From assembly GCA_012103255.1 (NCBI GenBank), contig WLXD01000001.1, positions 744,001 to 808,000 of the forward strand: 64,000 nt of DNA, in the 5' to 3' direction. Positions 28,596 through 37,538 of the stretch are shown here, in pieces. This DNA is from Acidobacteriota bacterium (GTDB lineage Bacteria > Acidobacteriota > UBA890 > WLXD01). A program made the position numbers and the translations under genes. Below the pieces are notes generated by a model, which did not search any database, had not been told where the DNA came from, and was given only the letters and a program-made list of their open reading frames with translations. How positions within the stretch are numbered: the stretch's first letter is position 1; each line of letters begins with the position of its first letter.

Positions 28596-30995
28596 TTAGT
28601 AGCTGAACAGGTACGAGAGCTTCACGAATAGCTGGTTCGCGTCGTTCAGGAAACGGCCCTTCGTTCGCCGCAGAAGGTTGCCGGTCGCACCTTCGATCAA
28701 TTCCAGATTTTGGCTGTTGCTGTTGTAGCCGACGTAGAGCGCTGTCCATGGATTGACCAGGTACGTCGCGAGGAAGTCGGCGTTGACGCTCTGTGTGGTT
28801 TCGAGCGATGTGAATTCCGGGTTTGCGTCGACGGACTCGTACTGGCCGATCAGTCGTAGCGAAAACTCACGGGTGAACTGCCAGTCGAGCCGAGCCCGGA
28901 AGACATCGCTGCGGAAGATGTTGGCTCCGGTCGTGGCGTCCGAAAGATATGCATGGAGCCAACGGCCGGAGACCCTCACGCGATCGGTGGGACGGTAGGC
29001 AAGCACGATCTCGCCGTCCTGTGTGTGCCCTAATTCAGGGGTAGCTCCCGCGGCGGGAACGAAGTTCACCGCGGTGCCCCATCCCTGCCATGAGTTGAGT
29101 TCGAAGCTACGCAACAGTCGGGTGTCGAACCAGAAACCGCCCCGCTGGACTTCGTACTGGCGATCTTCCGTGAGAGACGAGTAGTCCTCGGGCCGAAGTC
29201 GCAGCTCCTGGCCGAACATCCATCCACCGAAAGTGGTCTGCCCGGCCAGGCTCAGGCCGTACGACGGGTTGTACGACAGGTCCAGCCGTTCGCCGTTGCG
29301 GTCGTAGGTGTCGGTGAAGTTGAGCCCCGGGCCGTGCGAGATGAGTACGTTGCCCTCCGGACGAAAACTGTAGTTGGCTCGACTATCGAGTTGGCGGATA
29401 CCAATCCGCGGAATGAATCCCGTCTCCGCACGAAATTCGTCCGAAATATCGCGATAGGTCGCGCTCGCGTTGAACGTGCGTCCGGACCGTTCGACGCGTG
29501 CGTAGTAGGCCGGGCCGTCGAGTTGCTCGCCGTCCAGAGTGCGGGTACTACTCGTGACCGCCTGGAAAGCGGTTACCCAGTTCTGTCCGAGTTTTACGCG
29601 CCCGTCGACGCCTCCCACGCGATTGAAACTGTCGTGCAGGTTCCTGTCGACGTACATCAGCCCCACGTTCGATTGGTTGGGCAGGTCGTGACTTATCCGG
29701 ACAACCCCGTGCCGTGCGCGCTCGCCAGACAGCGGCGAGCTTTCGGTAACGGTGCGACCGGGGGCGCGGTCGTCGATTCCAAGCCCACCGATCGTCCATC
29801 CGCCGACCTTGCCGGTCGCGCGCAACCCGAACTGTGGATTGGCGATACGTCGTGTGAACAGCAGGCTCAGTGGTGTTTCGAAGTAGTTGGCGTTTTCGAG
29901 AAAGAAGGGTCGCTTCTCGGGGAAGAACACTTCGAATCGCTGATTGACCGTCAGCTGCGGCTGATCCGATTCCACCTGACTGAAATCGGGGTTCACCGTG
30001 GCGTCGACCACGATTGCATCCTTCACTACGAACTTCGCGTCTAGACCGGCCGCTGGGTCCACCGTGTCAGTCACGAAGTCCGGGCCGCGCACGGTTTCGT
30101 CGATGGCCCTGAAGGAGCGGACGGTGCCGTAGGGGATCATGCGCAGGTTGCGGCCCGGCGAGATGTTGTCGAAGCCCGTGATCGTCGCGGCCTGGTTCAG
30201 GATGCCCTCGAGGCGCGTGGAAACGTGAGGCCAGGTGACCTCTTCCGCGGCGCCGCGCGGGGTCCACCGCCACAGCACGATGCCCCAGGTCTGGAAGTCG
30301 GCTCGCGGGAAGCGAAGGCTCTTGAACGGGATCGACATGATGACCACGTAGCCCTCCTCCGTGATGCGACCATCGCTGCTCCAGAGTGTGTCGAACGAGG
30401 TGTCTGCGCCGCCGCCTTCGCCATCACCCTGGGAGGTGCGACCCTCGGTCCACAGCGCATCGCGCTGCACGCCCAGAGGATTGGTCGAGAACTCGTAGGC
30501 TCGTTGCTCGTCGCGAAACGTGTCCAGCGTGACGGTCACGATGTCATCGGCGCCGATATCCTCCCGCCGCGCCATACGTCCGCGGATGGCAGCGGAATCG
30601 GCGTCCCACGCGACGAACACGACATGCAGTGCCGTGTCGTCGTGGGCGAGCCAGACGTTGGTACGCCGGCTAGCCTCAGCGCCATCGGTCGGCGTGCGTT
30701 GCACGAAGCCGGCGGCGAGGGACATTGAATCTCGCAGTTCCTCTGGCGGCTGCATTCCCGCAAAGTCGTCGAGGGTGGGCGGCCGATGGATACGCGGCAC
30801 GAACAGCGAGACGCCGGTACCGTCGCCTCGATAGCCGGTCTGCGCGCGTTCTTCCGCCGTTGCACGCTTGCTGTCGGGACCCTGTGCAAGCGCTGGGAGG
30901 CTCGCCAGGAGAGCCATGCTCACGCCGGCAATGGCGGCGGTGTGCCTGCATATCGCGACACACTTCGCACATCGGGCCAGGTGCGGTGGATGCAT
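28596..30995 (-). CDS. DUF5916 outer-membrane protein with CBM9-like N-terminal domain
   Basis: The 799-residue protein has a signal peptide ending at LPALAQ. A CBM9-like beta-sandwich domain covers about 75-250 (TNVWLAHDDTALHVVFVAWD, TITLDTF-like TVTLDTFRDEQRAYEFSTNPLG). The DUF5916 segment follows with the hallmark VNPDFSQVESDQPQLTVNQRFEVFFPEKRPFFLENANYF. The remainder is rich in amphipathic strands and ends in an aromatic (LFVKLSYLFSY), as outer-membrane barrels do. By family knowledge it sits in the outer membrane and may bind glycans; no direct function is known. Site A of the direct-repeat set lies 78 bp upstream. Confidence 0.88.
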   Translation of the reverse strand: MHPPHLARCAKCVAICRHTAAIAGVSMALLASLPALAQGPDSKRATAEERAQTGYRGDGTGVSLFVPRIHRPPTLDDFAGMQPPEELRDSMSLAAGFVQRTPTDGAEASRRTNVWLAHDDTALHVVFVAWDADSAAIRGRMARREDIGADDIVTVTLDTFRDEQRAYEFSTNPLGVQRDALWTEGRTSQGDGEGGGADTSFDTLWSSDGRITEEGYVVIMSIPFKSLRFPRADFQTWGIVLWRWTPRGAAEEVTWPHVSTRLEGILNQAATITGFDNISPGRNLRMIPYGTVRSFRAIDETVRGPDFVTDTVDPAAGLDAKFVVKDAIVVDATVNPDFSQVESDQPQLTVNQRFEVFFPEKRPFFLENANYFETPLSLLFTRRIANPQFGLRATGKVGGWTIGGLGIDDRAPGRTVTESSPLSGERARHGVVRISHDLPNQSNVGLMYVDRNLHDSFNRVGGVDGRVKLGQNWVTAFQAVTSSTRTLDGEQLDGPAYYARVERSGRTFNASATYRDISDEFRAETGFIPRIGIRQLDSRANYSFRPEGNVLISHGPGLNFTDTYDRNGERLDLSYNPSYGLSLAGQTTFGGWMFGQELRLRPEDYSSLTEDRQYEVQRGGFWFDTRLLRSFELNSWQGWGTAVNFVPAAGATPELGHTQDGEIVLAYRPTDRVRVSGRWLHAYLSDATTGANIFRSDVFRARLDWQFTREFSLRLIGQYESVDANPEFTSLETTQSVNADFLATYLVNPWTALYVGYNSNSQNLELIEGATGNLLRRTKGRFLNDANQLFVKLSYLFSY

Positions 30996-31058
30996 TGGGG
31001 GGCCAGGGGGATCGCGAGCGGAGCACTCATCGGCAAGGTACGCCCTGCGGCGGAACGG

Positions 31059-31072
31059 TCTGTCACGACAGA
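31059..31072. promoter_or_regulatory. 14-bp palindrome next to site A
   Basis: TCTGTC-AC-GACAGA is symmetrical except for the 2-bp centre. It abuts site A on the DUF5916 side, about 64-77 bp upstream of that gene. It could be a second operator. It is too short and has no T-run, so a terminator is unlikely. Confidence 0.4.
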
Positions 31073-31088
31073 GTCAAAGAAACGTCAA
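31073..31088 (-). promoter_or_regulatory. response-regulator direct repeat, site A
   Basis: On the minus strand TTGAC-GTTTCT-TTGAC has the same 11-bp period as sites B and C and shares 14 of 16 bases with site B. It lies 78 bp upstream of the DUF5916 start, in the gap after the response-regulator gene. Confidence 0.65.
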
Positions 31089-31119
31089 CTTTGCCGGGTT
31101 TCGCCCCGCGCCAGTCCGC

Positions 31120-31812
<693 letters not shown>

Positions 31813-31822
31813 GTCTCCTCCA

Positions 31823-34009
31823 TCATTGTCTCGGCGGCTCCACGTCTCCGTGGCGTCGCAATGGCAGCCGAATTCTGAACGAGCTGCCTTCTTGGGGGCG
31901 GCTGTCGACGTCGATGTGTCCGCGGTGCGCGTCCACGATGTGGCGCACGATGGTCAATCCGATGCCGCTCCCGGCCACTGACTCTACTTCGGGACTCTCG
32001 AGACGTGTGAACGGCGCGAAGATCTCCTGGATCGAATCCTTGCTCATGCCCACGCCGGTGTCGCGCACGACGATCACGAAGTCCTTGCCGTCCTCGGCCA
32101 GACTGACGAAGACTTGCTTGCGGCCCTCGCCGATGTACTTGGCAGCGTTGGAGAGTAGGTTCACGAGCACCTGAGCCAGGCCGTCACGATCGACGTCGGC
32201 CACGATCGAGGTGTCCGGAAGAGCAACTTCCAGGTCGACCCCGGCCGTCTCGAACGAGTATCGGTAGCGTTCGATGATTCCTGTGAGCAGAGCCGTTACG
32301 TCCGATGAGCGGAAGTGAAACTGACGTCGACCGGATTCCATTCGCGAGAAGTCGAGCACGTTGTCGATGACGCCGGACAGGCGCTCGCTTTCGCTGAGCA
32401 TGACCTCGTAGTACTCGGATCGCTTCGCGTCCGGCACCCATCCCGCTCGGAGGTTCTCAGCGAACATCCTGATCAGCGCGAGCGGAGTCTTGAGCTCGTG
32501 CGAGACGTTCGAGACGAAGTCGGAACGGGTTTGTGCCAGCACGACCTGGCGCGACATGGTGCGTGTCGCGAGCGTGAGACCGCCAACCACCGCAAGGAAG
32601 GCCGCAGCGAGCAAAACCGAGTAGTCGAATACGTCCTGGCGCGCCGCGTCTTCCACAGTGCCGACTCGCGGATAGGTGGCGATGCGCCAGCCCGGCAAAG
32701 CCGTGAGGTTTACGCGCGACACGACGCGATCCGGCGGAACGGTTTCCGTCGAGGCGAACACAGGGGCCCCGATGGGATTGAGCAAGGCGACTCCGAATCC
32801 CTGCCACGAGCCGGGTTCCAGCAGGAGTTCGCGCAGGATCAGAGTCGCGCTCGACGGTCTCCACCTGCGGAGCAGACGCCAGCCGGTATCGCCGCGCGCC
32901 GAGATCACCGTACTGCCGGTGTTGTCGTCCGGGAGATTTAGATAGGCGATCGACCACTCGGGGCTGGTTCGGGTGCCCTCGAGTTCCGCCGCGTCGGTAT
33001 CAAGCGATGCGGTGACAACGGACCCTTCCATGCCGCCTAGCTGCGGCGCCTGACGTACGAGCATGTTGAGCGCCGCCGCAATGCGATTGAGCTCGGCGTC
33101 CTCATCGAGCGCCTTCACGACACGAGTCTCCTGCTGGTCGTCGAGCTCGAACTCTGCAAGCGCTGTTTGGGTTTCAGTGCGGTAGAACGCGTGGGTATCG
33201 GTGTCGAGTTGGAACCTGTACTTCGCCAGGAATTCGAGCATTTCAACGCGGTGCTCGGCTGCACTCCACGAGTCACCGTCGGCTGCCGCCGCCTGTGACA
33301 GTCCGACGTGGCCGATGAGATTCCATCGCGCGAGCTCTGGGTCGAGCGGATCTACCAAGCCCAACATGCGTCGCCATTGCTCCGCCGCCTGGGTCGGTTC
33401 GGAGGCCTTGAGGTGCGCCCGGGCCATGGCGTTGATGGCGCGGATTCGCTCGTGATCGTTGTCGGCCACACCGACGGCGCGCCGGTAGAGACGCTCGGCT
33501 GCCGGCAGGTCCTTGTTCGACATCTCCGACTGACGGCCGCGGTCAAGAAGCCAGGCGTACGACCCGTCGCTCGCGAAGGCCGTCTGCATTACGCCCGGCG
33601 ATAGCGCGGGCAAGCGACTCCGCGCTCCGCGCGGGTAGACGACTTCGCCATCCGGTGCCAGCAGGACGATCGGCCGGAGTTCCGGGAATGCCCGTTCGGC
33701 TGCCGCCAGACGCGCCACGATGGCCGCCTCGGTCCACTCGCCTGCGTCGAGTTCAGCGAGGAGCTCGCGCTCCCATGTATCCATCGTCTCGTCGAGATTC
33801 GTGCTGAGCAGATCGGCAGCACTACTGTGCTGCTCTTCCACGAGCAGAAGACGAGTGCCCGCCCGCTGTCGGACGGAAATGATGCTGACGATTGCGAGAA
33901 CAAGGATCGGCAGCATGAAGGCCGCGATGAGCCCGAGACCTTCCGGCGAGGTCCAGCGGACCCCTGACCATCCGGGAGGGCGATGCGGCCACAGACGAAG
34001 TTTGGCCAT
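31823..34009 (-). CDS. sensor histidine kinase with large TPR-like periplasmic domain
   Basis: The 728-residue protein has TM1 at about 25-46 and TM2 at about 464-481, leaving some 415 residues outside the cytoplasm. That region holds TPR-like helical repeats (AERLYRRAVGVADNDHERIRAINAMARAHLKASEPTQAAEQW is one). The cytoplasmic part has no clear HAMP domain. It has a HisKA with His504 in SHELKTP, then HATPase boxes N (LLSNAAKYI), G1 (DTGVGM) and G2 (GSGIGLTIV). ATG 34009 was chosen over TTG 34039. It leads the operon with the response regulator. The stimulus is unknown, but the sensor size suggests protein or peptide contacts. Confidence 0.9.
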   Translation of the reverse strand: MAKLRLWPHRPPGWSGVRWTSPEGLGLIAAFMLPILVLAIVSIISVRQRAGTRLLLVEEQHSSAADLLSTNLDETMDTWERELLAELDAGEWTEAAIVARLAAAERAFPELRPIVLLAPDGEVVYPRGARSRLPALSPGVMQTAFASDGSYAWLLDRGRQSEMSNKDLPAAERLYRRAVGVADNDHERIRAINAMARAHLKASEPTQAAEQWRRMLGLVDPLDPELARWNLIGHVGLSQAAAADGDSWSAAEHRVEMLEFLAKYRFQLDTDTHAFYRTETQTALAEFELDDQQETRVVKALDEDAELNRIAAALNMLVRQAPQLGGMEGSVVTASLDTDAAELEGTRTSPEWSIAYLNLPDDNTGSTVISARGDTGWRLLRRWRPSSATLILRELLLEPGSWQGFGVALLNPIGAPVFASTETVPPDRVVSRVNLTALPGWRIATYPRVGTVEDAARQDVFDYSVLLAAAFLAVVGGLTLATRTMSRQVVLAQTRSDFVSNVSHELKTPLALIRMFAENLRAGWVPDAKRSEYYEVMLSESERLSGVIDNVLDFSRMESGRRQFHFRSSDVTALLTGIIERYRYSFETAGVDLEVALPDTSIVADVDRDGLAQVLVNLLSNAAKYIGEGRKQVFVSLAEDGKDFVIVVRDTGVGMSKDSIQEIFAPFTRLESPEVESVAGSGIGLTIVRHIVDAHRGHIDVDSRPQEGSSFRIRLPLRRHGDVEPPRQ

Positions 34010-34044
34010 GCACCCGATTTTGGCACGGTCGGAGTCCAACGCGC

Positions 34045-34060
34045 GTCAAATGAACGTCAA
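34045..34060 (-). promoter_or_regulatory. response-regulator direct repeat, site B
   Basis: On the minus strand TTGAC-GTTCAT-TTGAC lies 36 bp upstream of the histidine kinase start. It has an 11-bp period and matches site A at 14 of 16 positions. It implies autoregulation of the two-component operon. Confidence 0.65.
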
Positions 34061-34124
34061 CGCGGAAACAGAAATTCAGCAGTGGGGAGGGGTGCTTGCG
34101 GCCCATCAGAGGAGATTCGCCAAT

Positions 34125-34170
34125 TTCTACTAGTTTGTAGAATCGATTTGTCTTATTTTGTAGAAACGAT
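34125..34170 (+). promoter_or_regulatory. candidate PadR operator region with repeats
   Basis: Two direct copies of TTGTAGAAWCGAT lie at 34135-34147 and 34158-34170, 23 bp apart and identical at 12 of 13 positions. The first copy is also half of an inverted repeat, TTCTAC-TAGTTT-GTAGAA (34125-34142). The segment is AT-rich and lies 65-110 bp upstream of the PadR gene. Confidence 0.55.
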
Positions 34171-34234
34171 CCTGTGACCGACGCCCCTTCGTCGTTGTTG
34201 CGCTGCGTGTGAACTCTTCGACGAGGAATGGCCG

Positions 34235-34570
34235 ATGGGCAAGGGTAGTTTTCTGGGTGAGTTCGAGAGACTCGTATTGCTTGCGCTCCTGCGCGTTGGA
34301 AACGAGGGGTACGGAATGACCGTACGGCAGGAACTCGAGCAAACCACCGGGCGCGCCGTCACGATTGGTGCCGTGTACGCGACACTTGCCAGGCTCGAGG
34401 AGAAGGGGCTCCTGAGCTCGTGGCATGTAGACCCCGAGCCGCATCGAGGCGGTCGTTCGCGGCGGTTCTTCCGCGTGGAGACCAGCGGCCGGAAGGCCCT
34501 GGCTGAATCACGCGCGGTGCTCGATCGGATGTGGGCCGGGGTTGATGTGGCGGACGAGGTGCAGTCATGA
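34235..34570 (+). CDS. PadR family transcriptional regulator
   Basis: The 111-residue protein has the PadR winged-helix pattern EFERLVLLALLRVGNEGYGMTVRQELE, then TIGAVYATLARLEEKGLL, and the wing RGGRSRRFFRVETSGRKAL. GAGGAA lies 7 bp before the ATG. Its stop overlaps the ADOP permease start as ATGA, so the two products are coupled. Repeats at 34125-34170 are its likely operator. Confidence 0.92.
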   Translation: MGKGSFLGEFERLVLLALLRVGNEGYGMTVRQELEQTTGRAVTIGAVYATLARLEEKGLLSSWHVDPEPHRGGRSRRFFRVETSGRKALAESRAVLDRMWAGVDVADEVQS

Positions 34571-37194
34571 GCGTTGCGAACCGCCCGCCGCGACTTGCCG
34601 CCGGTTTGCTTCGGCGCATGTTGCCGAACCGGCACCGGGACGACGTGCTCGCCGAACTCGAGAACGAATACCAGGCGGATGTGGTCCCGGCCCGAGGCGA
34701 GTTCTCGGCCCGGGTCTGGTACTGGCGTCAGGCGCTGGGGTCGGTGCTTTGGCATGCGCGTCACGGCAGAAGGGGTCCGTTGCAAAGCCTTGAGTGCCTG
34801 CTGCAGGACGTTCGGTTTGCCTGGCGCGGCTACGCCAGAGCTCCGGGGCTCGGCCTGCTGAGTATCGCCACCATTGGGCTCGGTGTCGGGGTGAGCACCA
34901 CGGTCTTCAGCGTGCTCAACGGCGTCGTCCTCAGGCCGCTGCCGTACCCGGACTCACACGAGCTCGTCCGACTGTGGAACAACTGGAACCTCAGCAAGGG
35001 CGTGGTCGAGGAGCTGATGGTGCAGGCGGATGGCTTCCAGGCGCTCCACGGTCGCCTCAACGCCCGCGCCACCCTTACCGGGCAGGGCGAGCCGGCGGAG
35101 CTCTTCGGCGCTGAGATCACCCCCGGGTACCTGTCGATGTTGGGCGCGGTTCCGCTCGCCGGCAGATTCCCGGTGGTGGGCGAAACGGTGCCGGGCGAGA
35201 GCGACGTGGTCGTGCTAGCGGAAGCAACGTGGCGGCGACTGTTCGGAGGCGACACGGACGTCGTGGGTAGAACGATCGAGTTGGGCGGCGTTTCCACCAC
35301 CGTGGTCGGCGTGGCGCCAGCCGAATTCCGGCCCGTTGTGCGAGGAGTCGAGTACTGGAAGCCCATGACCATCGACCCCGATGATTTCTCCGACTATCAG
35401 GGGGTTGCCCAGGTCACCGTCATCGGGAGATTGGATCCATCGGCACCCGCCGATGCGGCGAGGGTTTCGGTGACTCAATACGCGGAAGGAGTGCGGGAGC
35501 GATCACCCAGAGCATTCGGCGAATCGTGGGTGGACGCATCAGCCCAGGTGTCGCTTCACCGGGTTCTCGTGGGAGACAACCGCGCGACGCTCTGGACCGT
35601 GATGGGCGCGGCTGCCTTCGTACTGCTGACGGCGTGTGCGAACGTGGCGAATCTTCTTCTGGCTCGCGCTTCTCGCAGGCGGCGAGAAATTGCGATCCGA
35701 CTCGGTATGGGTGCCAGCAGTGGCCGGCTGGCGCGACAGTTGCTCACCGAGAGCGTGGCGCTCGGCGCGCTGGGCGGCGCCGCCGGCGTCGGCCTGGCCG
35801 CCGCGCTACTCGCGTTCGGTGAGGTCGTTTTGCCCGCGGGACTGCCGCTGAGCGAGGCCGTGCGGCTCGATACACGTGTGTTGAGCTTCGCACTGCTCGC
35901 GACGTTCCTCACTAGCCTGTTGTTCGGGATCGGTCCGGCTTTGCGCGCTGCGCGGCTCGACCCGCAGCGCTACTTGCGCGAGTCGGCGCCGAGCTTCTCG
36001 CGCAGCCGCGAGAGCGCTCGTGTCAACCGTTTGATCGTCGCCGCGGAAATCGCGATGGCGGTCGTGCTGGCGATCGGCGCGGGGCTGATGCTCCGTAGCC
36101 TGGGCGAACTCAACGCGGTGGACACGGGCCTACGCGCGGACGGCGTAACGACGATGCGGATCAGACTGCCCGCGAATTCGCGTTATGCGGAGGAGCCCGA
36201 TCGGGCCCAGGCGTTTCGCGCGATCACCGAACGGCTCGCGACGGTCCCTGGCGTAGCTTCGGTTGGTGCGGGCACGTTTCTGCCGTTGCAATCGGGGTTG
36301 GTCACCGCGGTGTACGGAGTGGACGGGGTGGAGTATCCCGAGAATCAACCGCCACCGAACGCAGCATTCCAGATGGTGATGGCCGACTACTTCGACACGC
36401 TCGGAATTCCCGTTCTGGCCGGGCGCACGATCGCTCGCTCGGATGTTGCGGACGCGCCGAACGTGGGAGTCATCAATCGCACGTTCGCGGAAGATGCCTT
36501 CGGCGGAGTCGGGGAAGCCGTCGGCAAGAAGGCCACGATGTTCGGCGGTGTGGAGTTCGAGGTTGTCGGCGTTGTGGGCGACACGCTGCAACAGGATCCG
36601 CAGAGCGAAGCCTGGGCCGAAGCGTTCTTCAGCTTCCAGCAAGGTCCGTGGTGGCCGTCGATGTACGTGCTGGTGCGCGGGGCTCCCGACGCCATGCCCA
36701 CTGCCGCGAGCTTGCGCGAAGCGATCTGGGAACTCGACCCGCAGGTGCCCATTCTCGACATCCGTCCCATGACGGAAGTGGTGCGTTCAGCGACCGCACA
36801 GCCACGCTATCTGGCGCTCCTCCTGAGTGGCTTCGGAGCGGTCGCTCTGGCGCTTGGCGCGATCGGCGTCTATGGGTTGATGAGCTTCGCAGTGAACGAG
36901 CGAACCTACGAGTTCGGGATCAAGGCAGCGCTCGGTGCAACCCGGCGACGGATTCTCCAGCAGGCGGTGGCCGACGCACTGCCGCCGGCAGTCGGCGGCC
37001 TGATCGTCGGGTGTCTCGTCGCTGCGGGGCTCAGTCGCACCATGCAGGGGATGCTGTTCGGCGTGGCGGCACACGATCTGGTGACCTTCGCTGCGGCTCC
37101 GGCGATCCTGTTCGTGGTTGCCCTGCTGGCGAGCTACCTGCCGGCACGCAAAGCGGCACGAGTCGACCCCAAGCAATTGACGGGCGCGGAGTAG
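34567..37194 (+). CDS. ADOP-family ABC transporter permease (MacB/FtsX-like)
   Basis: The 875-residue protein has a prefix domain (about 1-75) and a first membrane helix near 97-118 (LGLLSIATIGLGVGVSTTVFSVL). A MacB-like periplasmic core follows, then FtsX helices around 345-460, a second periplasmic core and a final FtsX set at 755-865. It ends in LPARKAARVDPKQLTGAE, the usual ADOP tail. It is the same size and layout as the permease at 15107 but clearly diverged from it, so the two are paralogues. No ATPase gene is adjacent. Confidence 0.9.
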   Translation: MSVANRPPRLAAGLLRRMLPNRHRDDVLAELENEYQADVVPARGEFSARVWYWRQALGSVLWHARHGRRGPLQSLECLLQDVRFAWRGYARAPGLGLLSIATIGLGVGVSTTVFSVLNGVVLRPLPYPDSHELVRLWNNWNLSKGVVEELMVQADGFQALHGRLNARATLTGQGEPAELFGAEITPGYLSMLGAVPLAGRFPVVGETVPGESDVVVLAEATWRRLFGGDTDVVGRTIELGGVSTTVVGVAPAEFRPVVRGVEYWKPMTIDPDDFSDYQGVAQVTVIGRLDPSAPADAARVSVTQYAEGVRERSPRAFGESWVDASAQVSLHRVLVGDNRATLWTVMGAAAFVLLTACANVANLLLARASRRRREIAIRLGMGASSGRLARQLLTESVALGALGGAAGVGLAAALLAFGEVVLPAGLPLSEAVRLDTRVLSFALLATFLTSLLFGIGPALRAARLDPQRYLRESAPSFSRSRESARVNRLIVAAEIAMAVVLAIGAGLMLRSLGELNAVDTGLRADGVTTMRIRLPANSRYAEEPDRAQAFRAITERLATVPGVASVGAGTFLPLQSGLVTAVYGVDGVEYPENQPPPNAAFQMVMADYFDTLGIPVLAGRTIARSDVADAPNVGVINRTFAEDAFGGVGEAVGKKATMFGGVEFEVVGVVGDTLQQDPQSEAWAEAFFSFQQGPWWPSMYVLVRGAPDAMPTAASLREAIWELDPQVPILDIRPMTEVVRSATAQPRYLALLLSGFGAVALALGAIGVYGLMSFAVNERTYEFGIKAALGATRRRILQQAVADALPPAVGGLIVGCLVAAGLSRTMQGMLFGVAAHDLVTFAAAPAILFVVALLASYLPARKAARVDPKQLTGAE

Positions 37195-37223
37195 CGCGCA
37201 TTTCGCAACGACAGGGCCCACTG

Positions 37224-37267
37224 GGCCGACCTTTGGTCGGCCTGGGTTCGAATCCCACGGGATGCAC
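37224..37267 (+). other. orphan 3' part of a class II tRNA (tRNA remnant)
   Basis: A hairpin GGCCGACC-TTT-GGTCGGCC (37224-37242) looks like a long variable arm. A T-arm follows directly, TGGG-TTCGAAT-CCCA (37243-37257), and then GGGATGCA, like the 3' acceptor strand. No matching 5' acceptor, D-arm or anticodon arm is present upstream, where the permease gene ends. It is probably a remnant of a tRNA gene, possibly left by an integration event. The hairpin alone could also serve as a terminator. Confidence 0.45.
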
Positions 37268-37315
37268 AGATAGCGCCTACGCATCGGGTAATTCGAGACG
37301 TCCGAAGAAATGAAA

Positions 37316-37413
37316 TGGCGGAGGGGGTGGGATTCGAACCCACGTGCCGGGTTTGTACCCCGACAACTCGATTTCGAGTCGAGCGCGTTACGGCCTGGCT
37401 TCGCTACCCCTCC
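37316..37413 (-). tRNA. tRNA-Ser (anticodon CGA)
   Basis: The acceptor strands GGAGGGG (37413-37407) and CCCCTCC (37326-37320) pair perfectly. The anticodon arm is CTCGA-CTCGAAA-TCGAG, giving anticodon CGA for UCG codons. A long variable arm and the T-arm GTGGG-TTCGAAT-CCCAC follow. The discriminator is G, and the 3' CCA is encoded (37318-37316). The long variable arm confirms a class II tRNA. Confidence 0.95.
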
Positions 37414-37538
37414 GCACTCTTCGGACGCCGACTAGGATAGCAAAGGACGGCGTTCCGCTTCGTCCGCTCGGCCGGCTGCGGGCCACGGGGTGCGTGGTAG
37501 CCTCCGCGCTGCCCCAGCACCAAGCGCGGAGGAGTCCC

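Noticed and set aside
37031-37284. Small minus-strand frames with VGFEP or WDSNPG motifs
   Set aside because: These peptides arise from translating a tRNA T-arm (TTCGAATCCCA) and are known false genes.
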